Origin: Saprospiraceae bacterium
Lineage (GTDB): Bacteria > Bacteroidota > Bacteroidia > Chitinophagales > Saprospiraceae
Assembly: GCA_016714895.1 (NCBI GenBank)
Contig: JADKBV010000004.1
Span: 620,001-684,000, forward strand
Direction of reading: 5' to 3'
DNA length: 64,000 nt
In this document: one piece after another, positions 36,891 through 46,111 of the stretch
How positions within the stretch are numbered: the first letter of the stretch is position 1
How the letters are laid out: each line of letters opens with the position of its first letter
Made by a program: the position numbers and the translations under genes
Notes under the pieces: generated by a model
What the model saw: only the letters and a program-made list of their open reading frames with translations
Databases searched by the model: none
Told to the model about the DNA's origin: nothing

Positions 36891-36968
36891 ACCAATACCA
36901 TCATTACGATTTTCTTCACAAAAGACCTCTTGGCCTTCTGCACGGGTGTAAACGTTTTGCATTCTCAA

Positions 36969-37421
36969 ATTTTTAGGTTCACTATAAAACTACTTCCGGG
37001 GTCGGAATCCCTTCGGTATTTTTTTTGATATTATATTTTTATAACATCATTGTAAAACGAGTTAATATTAAACCGCATTAATCAGGTAATAAGGTTTGCT
37101 ATAAATTGATTTTACGATTTTCGGAATAAAAAGTATCATCAACAATGATATAGCATTAATTATAATGTGATAGCAACCATAAGGGTTCTACCACTTCATT
37201 ACCTGTTATACCTTTTAAATTTTCTCTTTTACACCACGAAAATAGTCAGCATTTTCATTCTGACAACAAAAAAAAGCAATTTTGTAAAAAATTTTACATT
37301 TCTCTCCTCTTAATAATCTAAAGATAAAAGTAGCTGTTAATCAATCATATATAAAATTACAATGATATGAAATCAATGTTTGGTTGATTGTTATGAAACC
37401 TGTTAACACTAATTCCTTAGT
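36969..37421. other. AT-rich intergenic region upstream of the adhesin gene
   Basis: 453 bases between the adhesin start and the end of the SprE/PorW-like gene. No open frame with coding character and no TAnnTTTG match oriented to the adhesin was found. The adhesin promoter is therefore unidentified. Confidence 0.5.
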
Positions 37422-40400
37422 CTATTCAATTTTACTGTAGTGTTTTTCAAAAAAATAAAAATATGCTTTAGAAGAATATTGACCTAACATTTTTAAATAA
37501 TTCTGTTGGGAAATAGGTAAAACTTCATATTGTACATTTCCCTTGATAAATTCAGGTTTCAGTTGGTTTACTTTTTTATAATACTTCATAGCTTCAGATG
37601 CATTTGCAAACTTTTTGATTACCACCAATTGTGAATTGTCTGTGCGATTCAACATAGCATCTGTCATTTGTAATTTTTCTGTCTTGAAGTAGTTTTTATT
37701 GAATTCTGAAATAGAAATTTTAACATCCACAAACTGCATCTCATTTAACCCATACGTTACTATGGCCACAAAATGTGGTTTGGTTTCGTCAAATGTATAC
37801 AACTTCATGGATTCCTCCTCATTCACTGTTGAAAACGCTTCAGCATCACCTGTAAGAAATCTCAAAATTTCTCTTGCTTTTAGTTGTTCCTGCGTATTTG
37901 GAAAAGCAATAACAACATCATTTAATGCTTTTATATAAGCTTCTTTTCCTTCAGTATTGCCAATACACATGGCTTGTAAAAGGGCTATTTTTGCTGAATA
38001 CTTGTTTTCCTCCCCAAATTGTTGTTTTAAACTCTGAATCCTTTCTATGGTAATTTTATAGTTTCCGGAATTAAAATACTTGTACGTGTCTTCATAAAAT
38101 TTATCAATTTTTCCTGCTTCTTCTTTTACAGATACCAAATATTTAGGATCACTTAATATTTTTGCATAGGTTGATTCCGGATATTTTCTAACCAATTTGT
38201 TTACATATTCTTCTGCTTTGTCAGCCTGATTAAGGTCTCTGTAGTTTAAAACCAAATGATAATAGCTTTCCAGTTCATGTTGCGTCGGGCCAAACCGGGT
38301 ATGCATGTTTTCAAGCATATCATTTGACTTTTTATATTTTTCAATTACATTCCTGTACAGTTTTCCTAGAGCAAACATTGTATTAATGATCTTTTCCTGA
38401 ACTTCTTTTTTCTGTACCGGATTTTGAGGTATTTCTTTTAGTAAGTTTTTGTACTCTGGACTATCTTCATATTCCCTCTCACTTTCTTTCTCAGTTATTG
38501 CCTGATTTCTTACTTCATCCTGATTGTTGATAACTTCCCTGGCTTTACTGCTTAACCGCCAGTTGTCCTGTAGTTGTATACTTCTTCCCCACTTTTTGCG
38601 AAAATCCTGTTCTCCTTTTTCTTTTGAATCTCTGTTATATGCAAAAAATGACGAGGTAGCCAGTAAATCTTTACTTTTAGAAATATCCAAAGATGGCTTC
38701 AGATTCATGCTCGCCGGTTTGGAGTTAGATTCTTTATTTGCCAGCTTTTTTTCTCTGCTTTTGGCGTATTGCTGAATAGCTTTTTTTTGCTCATCACCAG
38801 TTAATTCTGACAATAAAAACAATGTATCCTGATGAGCAAGAATCTCAAGGTTTTTAGCAATATCTACAAGGTTTTTTGCCCTTTTATCAACTTCTGAAAA
38901 TCTTACATCGTTTTTATTCATGACCAATAAGGTGCTGTCATAAAAAAGTTTCGACTTGTAAAACATTTCCTTATTGTAAAATTCCGTGGCTATGATAAAA
39001 TAAGCGTCAGTTTTTAACTTCGGGTCAGCGGTGTTATTCTGCAGGGACAATTGAAAATAGGTTATTGCCTGTTCTAATTGCTGATTCTCAAGCTCCATCT
39101 GAGCCATTGTAAAATATATAATGTGTTTTTGTTCAACATATTTTACTTCATTAGCCATCTTTTCTAAAGATGCGATGATTTCATTTTTTGGCTTTTTTCC
39201 TATTCTGAACTCATTTTTTAATAAGGCCATACTGGCCATCAATAACATGTTATTGTTTTTGGACTTTTTATTCGCGATTTTGAAATTTTTATATGCTTCC
39301 GCATATCGGCCTTCCTTTTCATACAATTGTCCGGTAATAAATGCATATCTGGCTTTTAATTCATTATCTTTTGTATTTTTCTGAGCCTTTTCCAGCTCTT
39401 CTAATGCTGCCTGATATTTATTCTGTTTTATGTAGAGGCTTGCAAAGGTTGCCGGAATTTCCTTTCCGATCTTTTTTGGCAATTGAGGATTTGTTCGAAG
39501 TTTATTCAGAATCAATTCAGCGGTATAATAATTCTGCCTTTTTATATATGTTTTTGCCAACCATAACAAACCCTCATTATAGGCAGTCTTATCTTCTTCC
39601 GGCTTTTTTTCTTTTGGTTTTTCAACAATTTCTTCCTGATTATCCGGAGTATTCGGTGTTACTGATTTCAAAGGCTTTTCAGTACTTTTTTCAGTAACTA
39701 CAGGTTTTTCAGTGACTATACTTTTAGCTTTGTCCTTTCTGGCTTTTTCTCTGTCTTTTGCTTTTTGTTTCCTTTCTCTTTCCTTTTGTTTTGCTCTGTC
39801 TTTGCGTTCCTTCTCTTTTGATTTAGCAATTTCTTTTTTGTCCTCCTCCTTTTCTTTTTTAACTTTTTCCTTCTCTGCTTTAACCTCTTTTTTTTCCTTT
39901 TCCTTTATTTTTTTTAATTTCTTTTTATTATACGGACTTTTGAAATAATTTCTTCCATAAGGATTTTTTGGATTAAAAACCTCCTGAAAATACTTTAAGG
40001 TGGTCTCTGTAGTTTCATAATCCTGTTTGAAATACTGTGCTTTTGCCATCAAAACATAACAATCGTCCACCCAATCACTCGGTTCGTGTACATTGCTGAC
40101 GATTATGACCTTTTCTATAGCCTTGTTCATTTCAGCTTCGACCATTTTGGGATTGGGTAGATTTGTAAAATCTTCAACTTCCAGAATCTGGTTAAAATCA
40201 TCAATGTTTGCCTGCCGCATAGTAATCATATTCAGCCGCAACAATTCGGTGGCATTCCAATATCCGTTATAGTAGGATGTTGTATTGTGATAAAACTTTC
40301 CAAACTTGGAAGTTTCATTCTTTCGCTTCTTTGTGACACATCCGGAAAACAAAAAGATGATTGCCAACCCTGTAATCCATATGTTAAATCTGATCTTCAA
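37422..40400 (-). CDS. SprE/PorW-like T9SS-associated TPR lipoprotein
   Basis: A 992 aa lipoprotein: MKIRFNIWITGLAIIFLFSGCVTKK gives a lipobox with Cys21. The segment just after (KFGKFYHNTTSYYNGYWNAT) resembles the start of SprE/PorW family proteins, which are outer-membrane TPR lipoproteins needed for type IX secretion and gliding. TPR-like helical repeats follow at about 280-450 and 640-830 (YYTAELILNKLR, YAEAYKNFKIANKKSK, AITYFQLSLQNN). A large Lys/Glu/Arg-rich charged insertion occupies about 158-275, and the C-terminus has an SPOR-like stretch (NASEAMKYYKKVNQ) before the end. Encoded directly upstream of, and on the same strand as, the T9SS-type giant adhesin. The SprE/PorW assignment rests on architecture and motif memory, not an alignment. 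Confidence 0.78.
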   Translation of the reverse strand: MKIRFNIWITGLAIIFLFSGCVTKKRKNETSKFGKFYHNTTSYYNGYWNATELLRLNMITMRQANIDDFNQILEVEDFTNLPNPKMVEAEMNKAIEKVIIVSNVHEPSDWVDDCYVLMAKAQYFKQDYETTETTLKYFQEVFNPKNPYGRNYFKSPYNKKKLKKIKEKEKKEVKAEKEKVKKEKEEDKKEIAKSKEKERKDRAKQKERERKQKAKDREKARKDKAKSIVTEKPVVTEKSTEKPLKSVTPNTPDNQEEIVEKPKEKKPEEDKTAYNEGLLWLAKTYIKRQNYYTAELILNKLRTNPQLPKKIGKEIPATFASLYIKQNKYQAALEELEKAQKNTKDNELKARYAFITGQLYEKEGRYAEAYKNFKIANKKSKNNNMLLMASMALLKNEFRIGKKPKNEIIASLEKMANEVKYVEQKHIIYFTMAQMELENQQLEQAITYFQLSLQNNTADPKLKTDAYFIIATEFYNKEMFYKSKLFYDSTLLVMNKNDVRFSEVDKRAKNLVDIAKNLEILAHQDTLFLLSELTGDEQKKAIQQYAKSREKKLANKESNSKPASMNLKPSLDISKSKDLLATSSFFAYNRDSKEKGEQDFRKKWGRSIQLQDNWRLSSKAREVINNQDEVRNQAITEKESEREYEDSPEYKNLLKEIPQNPVQKKEVQEKIINTMFALGKLYRNVIEKYKKSNDMLENMHTRFGPTQHELESYYHLVLNYRDLNQADKAEEYVNKLVRKYPESTYAKILSDPKYLVSVKEEAGKIDKFYEDTYKYFNSGNYKITIERIQSLKQQFGEENKYSAKIALLQAMCIGNTEGKEAYIKALNDVVIAFPNTQEQLKAREILRFLTGDAEAFSTVNEEESMKLYTFDETKPHFVAIVTYGLNEMQFVDVKISISEFNKNYFKTEKLQMTDAMLNRTDNSQLVVIKKFANASEAMKYYKKVNQLKPEFIKGNVQYEVLPISQQNYLKMLGQYSSKAYFYFFEKHYSKIE

Positions 40401-40437
40401 AATATATTATAATTTTGTATAATATTTAAAAACGCTG

Positions 40438-40445
40438 CAAATATA
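40438..40445 (-). promoter_or_regulatory. -7 box for the SprE/PorW-like gene
   Basis: TATATTTG on the minus strand matches TAnnTTTG, 38 bases before the ATG at 40400. It sits back to back with the M23 gene promoter. Confidence 0.45.
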
Positions 40446-40449
40446 AGTC

Positions 40450-40476
40450 TTGTTTCAGTATAATTACCTATTTTTG
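40450..40476 (+). promoter_or_regulatory. Promoter for the M23 peptidase gene
   Basis: TTG at 40450-40452, 16 bases, then TATTTTTG at 40469-40476. Spacing is one base shorter than usual. Start of transcription would be about 60 bases before the ATG. Confidence 0.5.
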
Positions 40477-40545
40477 CATTTTTATAAATCATAATATAAC
40501 TTCATTTTAGCTAAAATATTTTATTTTAGTAAAACTTTTTATTCG

Positions 40546-41352
40546 ATGCCCGATAGTAGTGCCGTGAAACGAAAACTTTGGGAGAGGCTGAAAGACACCT
40601 ACCGTATTACCATTCTCGATGATGAAAACCTCGAAGAAGTAGGTACTTACAACGTAAGTTTGTTAAACTTTTATATTTTTATCTCGGTTATTGGTCTCTT
40701 GTTGTCCATTCTTGTTATCTCTTTTATTGTATTTACGCCGGTTAAAAGATTAATTCCGGGATATGGTGACATCTCTGACAACAGAAAGTTTATTGAATTA
40801 ACAGCCAAACTTGAAGAATTGGAAAATGAGGTTGCCGCAAGTGAAATCTATACTAAAGGTCTTCAAAATCTGCTGACAGGAAATAAAGAAAATGAAAACG
40901 ATGTTCCTTCGGTATCACAACCTCAAATGATTACCAAAGACGATCTTTCTGATTCAAAAAGAACACATGAACTGAATTTCCTGAGATTTATTACACCAAT
41001 CACCGGTACCATTTCTGCCGTTTATCAACCCATGATCAATCACTATGGCGTTGATATCATTGCTGCAAAAAACACACCCATAAAATCCATAATGGATGGT
41101 GTTGTTATCAGCGCAGACTGGACAGCCAATATGGGAAACACCATATACATCCAACATCAGAAAAATGTTGTTTCTGTTTATAAACATCTTTCTGTCTCCC
41201 TGGTAAAAACGGGCGACCTCGCAAAAACTGGTCAGGCTATTGGCATTATCGGTAATTCAGGAGAAATGACAACCGGCCCGCATTTGCACTTTGAACTTTG
41301 GTACGACGGAAAATCAGTCAACCCTGCAAGCTTCATCAATTTTAACAAATAA
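40546..41352 (+). CDS. M23 family metallopeptidase, membrane-anchored
   Basis: A 268 aa zinc endopeptidase acting on peptidoglycan cross-links or an EnvC-like activator of amidases. One transmembrane helix (about 38-62, IFISVIGLLLSILVISFIVF) leaves a periplasmic coiled-coil region (about 80-140) and a C-terminal LytM domain. Zinc ligands are visible in NHYGVDIIA (His and Asp) and GPHLHFELW (HxH). The other LytM landmarks (YIQHQKNVVSVYKHL, GDLAKTGQAIGIIGNSG) are present, so the site looks complete. Divergent from the SprE/PorW-like gene. Confidence 0.92.
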   Translation: MPDSSAVKRKLWERLKDTYRITILDDENLEEVGTYNVSLLNFYIFISVIGLLLSILVISFIVFTPVKRLIPGYGDISDNRKFIELTAKLEELENEVAASEIYTKGLQNLLTGNKENENDVPSVSQPQMITKDDLSDSKRTHELNFLRFITPITGTISAVYQPMINHYGVDIIAAKNTPIKSIMDGVVISADWTANMGNTIYIQHQKNVVSVYKHLSVSLVKTGDLAKTGQAIGIIGNSGEMTTGPHLHFELWYDGKSVNPASFINFNK

Positions 41353-41409
41353 TTACCATTTATTATTGATTGTTTAGTCTTATTTTCTACCTCTGATATA
41401 TATTGTTAC

Positions 41410-41417
41410 TACCTTTG
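41410..41417 (+). promoter_or_regulatory. -7 box for the HAD phosphatase gene
   Basis: TACCTTTG matches TAnnTTTG, about 20 bases before the ATG at 41437. Confidence 0.4.
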
Positions 41418-41436
41418 TACCTTTAAAGTAGAGTAT

Positions 41437-41853
41437 ATGAAACTAAAAGCAATACAAAATGAAAAGGGTGAAAATCTCAGTCCTGTTCTGCCCAAGGAAA
41501 TTAAAAATTTTCTGATCGATATTGATGGTACTATTTGTGACGATGTTCCCAATGAAGAACCTGAAAGAATGTCATTGGTCGAACCCTATTCAGATGCTCT
41601 GGAGATATGTAATAAATGGTTCAATGAAGGTCATATCATTACTTTTTTTACCTCAAGAACTGAAGCACATCGTGAGATAACTGAAAATTGGTTGAAAAAA
41701 CACGGTTTTAAATACCACGGACTCCTGGTCGGCAAACCACGCGGGGGCAATTATCACTGGATTGATAATCACCTTGTTAAAGCTACCCGTTTTAAAGGTA
41801 AGTTTACCGACCTGATTAAAATGAAAAAAACTATCGAGGTTTTTAAATCCTGA
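41437..41853 (+). CDS. Small HAD-superfamily phosphatase
   Basis: A 138 aa HAD hydrolase. LIDIDGTICDD is motif I with both catalytic Asp residues, TFFTSRT supplies the motif II Thr/Ser, and KPRGGNYHWIDN gives the motif III Lys and a terminal Asp. No cap domain beyond a short insertion. Related proteins in Bacteroidota are often mislabelled phosphoheptose isomerase because of their context near sugar genes; there is no such context here, so the substrate is unknown. Its last codons overlap a terminator shared with the convergent acyl-CoA ligase gene. Confidence 0.82.
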   Translation: MKLKAIQNEKGENLSPVLPKEIKNFLIDIDGTICDDVPNEEPERMSLVEPYSDALEICNKWFNEGHIITFFTSRTEAHREITENWLKKHGFKYHGLLVGKPRGGNYHWIDNHLVKATRFKGKFTDLIKMKKTIEVFKS

Positions 41854-41861
41854 TAGTTTTT
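41826..41861. terminator. Bidirectional hairpin between convergent genes
   Basis: AAAAACTATC (41826-41835) and GATAGTTTTT (41852-41861) form a 10-bp inverted repeat with A and T outer tracts. The HAD gene's stop codon (41851-41853) is inside it. The loop of 16 bases is long for a terminator. Confidence 0.45.
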
Positions 41862-41870
41862 ATCTTCATC

Positions 41871-43691
41871 CTAAAAATAGAGTCTGGAAATCTCTTCCCT
41901 GTATTTATCCATGATCACTCTTCGTTTAAGTTTCATGGTTGGTGTAAGCTCTGATTCACTTCCGTCGGTTTTTACTGGCTCCCAGTTGGCTGCTACCAAA
42001 ACAAACTTTTTAATTTGTTCAATCTGACTGAAATTCGGGCTTATTTCATCCACAGCACTCTGATATAATTGAATGACTTTTTCGTTTTTCAAAACGTCGG
42101 TAACATTTGTCCAGGCTATTTCGTGCTCAGAACACCAGGATTGTAATGCTTCAACAGAAGGAGTAATCAATGCAGATACAAATTTTTGATTGTCACCTAC
42201 AACCATAACCTGTTCGATCAGGAAGTTTTCCTTCAATTTGCTTTCTATCGGTGCCGGTGCTACATACTTTCCTCCGGAAGTTTTCAACAATTCTTTTTTA
42301 CGGTCGGTTATTTTTAAAAAATCCTGATTTTTCGGACCTTTGACAAACATTCCGATGTCTCCGGTCATAAAATATTTTTTGCCGTTGATCTCTTTAAAAA
42401 CCGCGGCTGTCTGCTCTTCCTGTTTGTAATATCCCAACATGATGTTTGGACCGGAAACCAGAATTTCACCTTCTCCTTCCCGGTAATTACCATCTGAAGT
42501 ATCAATATAAACCTCAATACCACGAATAGGTATTCCTACTGAACCTATTTTAGCCAATCCATCACCGTAGTGGTTGATTGAAATGGTCGGAGAAGTTTCT
42601 GTTAGTCCATATCCCTCAAGGATAGGAATTCCGGCAGCAGAAAAAACCCGGGCTATTTTTGCAGGACATGGCGCAGCTCCGGTAACTATTGCAATAAGAT
42701 TACCTCCCAATGCTGCCCGCCATTTACTGAAAATCAATTTATCAGCGATTTTCATCTGTATTGCTTCCCATCCTGAATATTTTTTACCGACCTCATAACC
42801 ATCTGTCATGGCAAGTGCCCAAAAGAATAGTTTTTTCTTCACTCCGGTCAAAGCAAGCCCTTTGTTATAAATCTTTTCGTACACCTTTTCCAGTAAACGG
42901 GGAACAGTGGTAAAAAAATGTGGCTTTACCATGGCCAAATCCCCGGTTTCCCCTCCGAGATTATCCGTTCCGGTACAATACATTTCCACACCACGACTGG
43001 TATATCCATAAATAACCGCTCTTTCAAAAATATGGCAAAACGGTAAAAAACTTAATGTTTTATATCCTTTTTCTAATGGCAAATATGACATGGTCTCATC
43101 GACGATGCTGATGACGTTTGCATGCGTTAGCATGACCCCTTTTGGGTTTCCTGTCGTTCCGGATGTGTATATAATGGTTGCCAGATCTTCTGACTTTACA
43201 TTTTCTTTCCTTTTTTCAACTTCCTCAACGTGATTTTCATTCAAATAATCCTTCCAGTACGGTCTTCCACCTTGTTTGTCAAAACAAACAATATTTTTTA
43301 AAAACGGGACTTTGGCTTGTGCTGCAGATACTTTATCGTATAAATCATCTATGCCTACAAAACACAATCTGACCTCAGCTTCATTCATGATATACTCATA
43401 TTCACGAATACTGATGGTGGGATACATCGGTACCCCTATGGCTCCTACATATTGTATCGCCAAATCGGCAATAACCCACTCCGGACGGTTTTTGTATATT
43501 ACTATACCGACTTTATCGCCCGGCATGATACCTTCAGCAATCAACCCGTTTGCCAGTTCTTTGGCCAGTTTTTGGATTTCTAATGTACTATAGAACTTCC
43601 AATGCCCGTCAACCTTTGATCCGATAAATTTTTCTAAAGGTTTTTCGTTTATCTGTTTTTGAATGAAATCAAAAAGTCTTTGTACCTGCAT
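41871..43691 (-). CDS. Long-chain acyl-CoA synthetase (AMP-forming)
   Basis: A 606 aa member of the ANL adenylation family that activates fatty acids to acyl-AMP and then acyl-CoA. P-loop-like motif IIYTSGTTGNPKGVMLTH near residue 172, the acceptor motif GYGLTETSPT at about 355, and the adenylation core signatures GDIG and KITDRKKELLKTSGGKYVAP. The start MQVQRLFDFIQKQ and the length match FadD15-like synthetases. Probably used to activate exogenous or recycled fatty acids; substrate chain length not predictable. Confidence 0.93.
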   Translation of the reverse strand: MQVQRLFDFIQKQINEKPLEKFIGSKVDGHWKFYSTLEIQKLAKELANGLIAEGIMPGDKVGIVIYKNRPEWVIADLAIQYVGAIGVPMYPTISIREYEYIMNEAEVRLCFVGIDDLYDKVSAAQAKVPFLKNIVCFDKQGGRPYWKDYLNENHVEEVEKRKENVKSEDLATIIYTSGTTGNPKGVMLTHANVISIVDETMSYLPLEKGYKTLSFLPFCHIFERAVIYGYTSRGVEMYCTGTDNLGGETGDLAMVKPHFFTTVPRLLEKVYEKIYNKGLALTGVKKKLFFWALAMTDGYEVGKKYSGWEAIQMKIADKLIFSKWRAALGGNLIAIVTGAAPCPAKIARVFSAAGIPILEGYGLTETSPTISINHYGDGLAKIGSVGIPIRGIEVYIDTSDGNYREGEGEILVSGPNIMLGYYKQEEQTAAVFKEINGKKYFMTGDIGMFVKGPKNQDFLKITDRKKELLKTSGGKYVAPAPIESKLKENFLIEQVMVVGDNQKFVSALITPSVEALQSWCSEHEIAWTNVTDVLKNEKVIQLYQSAVDEISPNFSQIEQIKKFVLVAANWEPVKTDGSESELTPTMKLKRRVIMDKYREEISRLYF

Positions 43692-43837
43692 ATTGATGAT
43701 GTTAATTTGTTAAGCTAAAAGTATTGTTTTATGTATGTCCGTGCAAATATTTATAAAAAAAGATTGTTTTACAAGTTAAAATGCTGGATATGTCGGAATT
43801 AATTGAAAATTAGTATAAAAAGTAATCAAATTTTGGA

Positions 43838-43845
43838 TAATTTTG
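43838..43845 (+). promoter_or_regulatory. -7 box for the ABC exporter genes
   Basis: TAATTTTG matches TAnnTTTG, 37 bases before the ATG at 43883. Confidence 0.45.
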
Positions 43846-43882
43846 TAAACTTTGCCCTAATATTTAATCAAAATATGTAAAA

Positions 43883-44794
43883 ATGGAATCAGTTCTGTCG
43901 CTTCAGGGCATTGTAAAAAAATATCACAACCATGTGGCTGTTAATAATATTAGTTTTGAAGTTGAAAAAGGTACTATTTTTGGTCTTCTCGGTCCAAATG
44001 GTGCCGGCAAAACTTCATTAATCAGAATTATTACACGTATCACCGCAGCTGACGAGGGAACCATCTTAATAAACGGAGAAAAATTACATGGCCTTCACCC
44101 GGAAAAAATCGGATACATGCCAGAAGAAAGAGGTCTGTACAAAAAAATGAAAGTCGGAGAACAACTAATTTACCTCGCTCAGCTTAAAGGATTACCTTAC
44201 AGAGAAGCTAAACAAAAGCTTACCGTATGGATGAAAAAATTTGATATTCTGACCTGGTGGGATAAAAAAATCAGCGATCTTTCCAAAGGTATGCAGCAAA
44301 AAGTCCAGTTTATAGCAACTGTAGTTCATGAACCTTCTCTGATTATTTTAGATGAACCGTTTTCAGGACTTGATCCTATTAATGCAAATCTCATAAAAGA
44401 CGAAATTTTTGCCCTTAAAGAAAAAGGTACCAGTATTTTGTTTTCAACACACAGAATGGAACAAGTCGAAGAAATCTGTGAAAAAATAATCCTGGTCAAT
44501 AATGGTCAGAAAATATTGGATGGTAACGTTCAGCAAATCAAACAAAGTTTTAAGGAAAATCTTTTTTCAGTTAAATATGAGGGTCTGCCGGATACATCTT
44601 CTCTGGAAGGTTTTGGTTACAAAATTATAGAAAATAAAAATAATACGTTGTTACTGAAATTGGATTCGGATACCTCCCCGAATAATCTGCTCAAAAAACT
44701 AATGGAAAATGGTTTGGAAATTCATCATTTTAATGAAGTTTTACCTTCTTTAAACGATATTTTTATTAAACAAGTAGAACAAAACAATGGGTAA
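43883..44794 (+). CDS. ABC transporter ATP-binding protein (NatA-like)
   Basis: A 303 aa ATPase: Walker A GLLGPNGAGKTSLIRI, Q-loop region, signature DLSKGMQQKVQFI, Walker B LIILDEPFSGLDP and switch His in STHRMEQ. The last 80 residues form the DUF4162-like extension seen in NatA/DrrA-type exporters. It overlaps the following permease gene by 8 bp, so the two form an exporter. Homologues move sodium ions, antibiotics or lipids; no choice can be made. Confidence 0.93.
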   Translation: MESVLSLQGIVKKYHNHVAVNNISFEVEKGTIFGLLGPNGAGKTSLIRIITRITAADEGTILINGEKLHGLHPEKIGYMPEERGLYKKMKVGEQLIYLAQLKGLPYREAKQKLTVWMKKFDILTWWDKKISDLSKGMQQKVQFIATVVHEPSLIILDEPFSGLDPINANLIKDEIFALKEKGTSILFSTHRMEQVEEICEKIILVNNGQKILDGNVQQIKQSFKENLFSVKYEGLPDTSSLEGFGYKIIENKNNTLLLKLDSDTSPNNLLKKLMENGLEIHHFNEVLPSLNDIFIKQVEQNNG

Positions 44795-46100
44795 AATCTG
44801 GTTAATAACACAAAGAGAATATTTATCAAGAGTTTTAAATAAAACTTTTATCCTGACTACGCTCCTCACACCTTTGGGGTTTATGATATTTTTTATCGTG
44901 CTCGGATTTATTATGAATACCGGGTCGGATAAAGTAAAAAATATCGTGGTTGCAGATCGTACAGGAATTCTGGAAGGAGAGCTGAAAAGCAGAGACAATC
45001 TGGTTTTTGATTTTAAAGATTTACCTCTTAATCAGCTTTTTAGCTTGTATGAAAAAGGAGAAGTTGTGGGAATTCTTGAACTATCTTCCGCTCCGGATAC
45101 AATGCAAAAAAAGTACATCGTTCAATATTATTCGGATGACCAACTAGGAATTGATGAAATATTTTCCATTGAAAAGGCTATCGGTAAAAAAGTGAGAAAC
45201 TTTAAACTGAAAGCCCAGAAACTGGATGAAAACATTATTGCTTCATTGGATACGGAAGTTACCATAGAACCAAAAACAATCAAAAAAGATAAAAATATTA
45301 CTTCCCTGACTACCATTGTCAGCTCTGTAATTGGTGGTATTGTAGGTTATGCTTTGTTTTTTATCATTTTGTTGTACGGCTCTCAGGTTATGCGTTCTGT
45401 CATGGAAGAAAAAATCAACAGAATCATTGAAGTTCTCATATCATCAGTCAAGCCCTTCGAACTTATGATGGGTAAAGTGATGGGTGTGGGACTTGTTGGA
45501 TTGACCCAAATAGGAATATGGATTATTTTGATTCCTTCCTTATTCTTTTTAGGAACGATGATTTTTGGAATAGACCTGAATGCAGTCCAATCCCTTCCTG
45601 CAAGCGGTGCTGCAGAAGAAGTATTAAATCAGCAGGACAAAATTATTCAGATTCTGGCAGAATTAAAAGGTTTAAATTGGTGGAAAATTTTACCCTTGAC
45701 GCTCATTTACTTTTTCCTGGGCTATTTTGCGTATTCCGCTTTATTTGCGGCCGTCGGATCTGCTGTTGGAGAAGATATTAATGAGGCTCAATCACTGACA
45801 ATGCCGATCATGCTTCCGCTTATTTTTGCAGTTTATATCGGATTTAGTGCTGTTCAGGCTCCCGACAGTTCGCTTGCAGTATATGCTTCCATGACACCTT
45901 TGTTGTCATCTATTGTAATGCCGGTCAGATTGCCTTTTGATCCTCCATTTTGGCAAATTATCATTTCGCTGGCCAGCCTCATAATTTTTACTATTTTTCT
46001 CGTATGGATGGCCGGAAGGATTTATCGTGTAGGTATCCTTATGTATGGAAAAAAAGCCTCTTTCAAAGAATTGGGTAAATGGCTTTTTTATAAAGATTGA
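44787..46100 (+). CDS. ABC-2 type permease (NatB-like)
   Basis: A 437 aa inner-membrane permease with an N-terminal transmembrane helix (about 18-42), a large extracytoplasmic domain (about 45-170), and five further membrane segments (about 178-200, 235-265, 310-335, 340-370, 395-425). The EREYLSRV-like start (ITQREYLSRVLNKTFIL), MEEKINRIIEVLISSVKPFELMMGK and the QSLTMPIMLPLIF region are typical of the NatB/YhaP family. Partner of the preceding ATPase. Confidence 0.9.
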   Translation: MGKIWLITQREYLSRVLNKTFILTTLLTPLGFMIFFIVLGFIMNTGSDKVKNIVVADRTGILEGELKSRDNLVFDFKDLPLNQLFSLYEKGEVVGILELSSAPDTMQKKYIVQYYSDDQLGIDEIFSIEKAIGKKVRNFKLKAQKLDENIIASLDTEVTIEPKTIKKDKNITSLTTIVSSVIGGIVGYALFFIILLYGSQVMRSVMEEKINRIIEVLISSVKPFELMMGKVMGVGLVGLTQIGIWIILIPSLFFLGTMIFGIDLNAVQSLPASGAAEEVLNQQDKIIQILAELKGLNWWKILPLTLIYFFLGYFAYSALFAAVGSAVGEDINEAQSLTMPIMLPLIFAVYIGFSAVQAPDSSLAVYASMTPLLSSIVMPVRLPFDPPFWQIIISLASLIIFTIFLVWMAGRIYRVGILMYGKKASFKELGKWLFYKD

Positions 46101-46111
46101 TCAAATATTTT

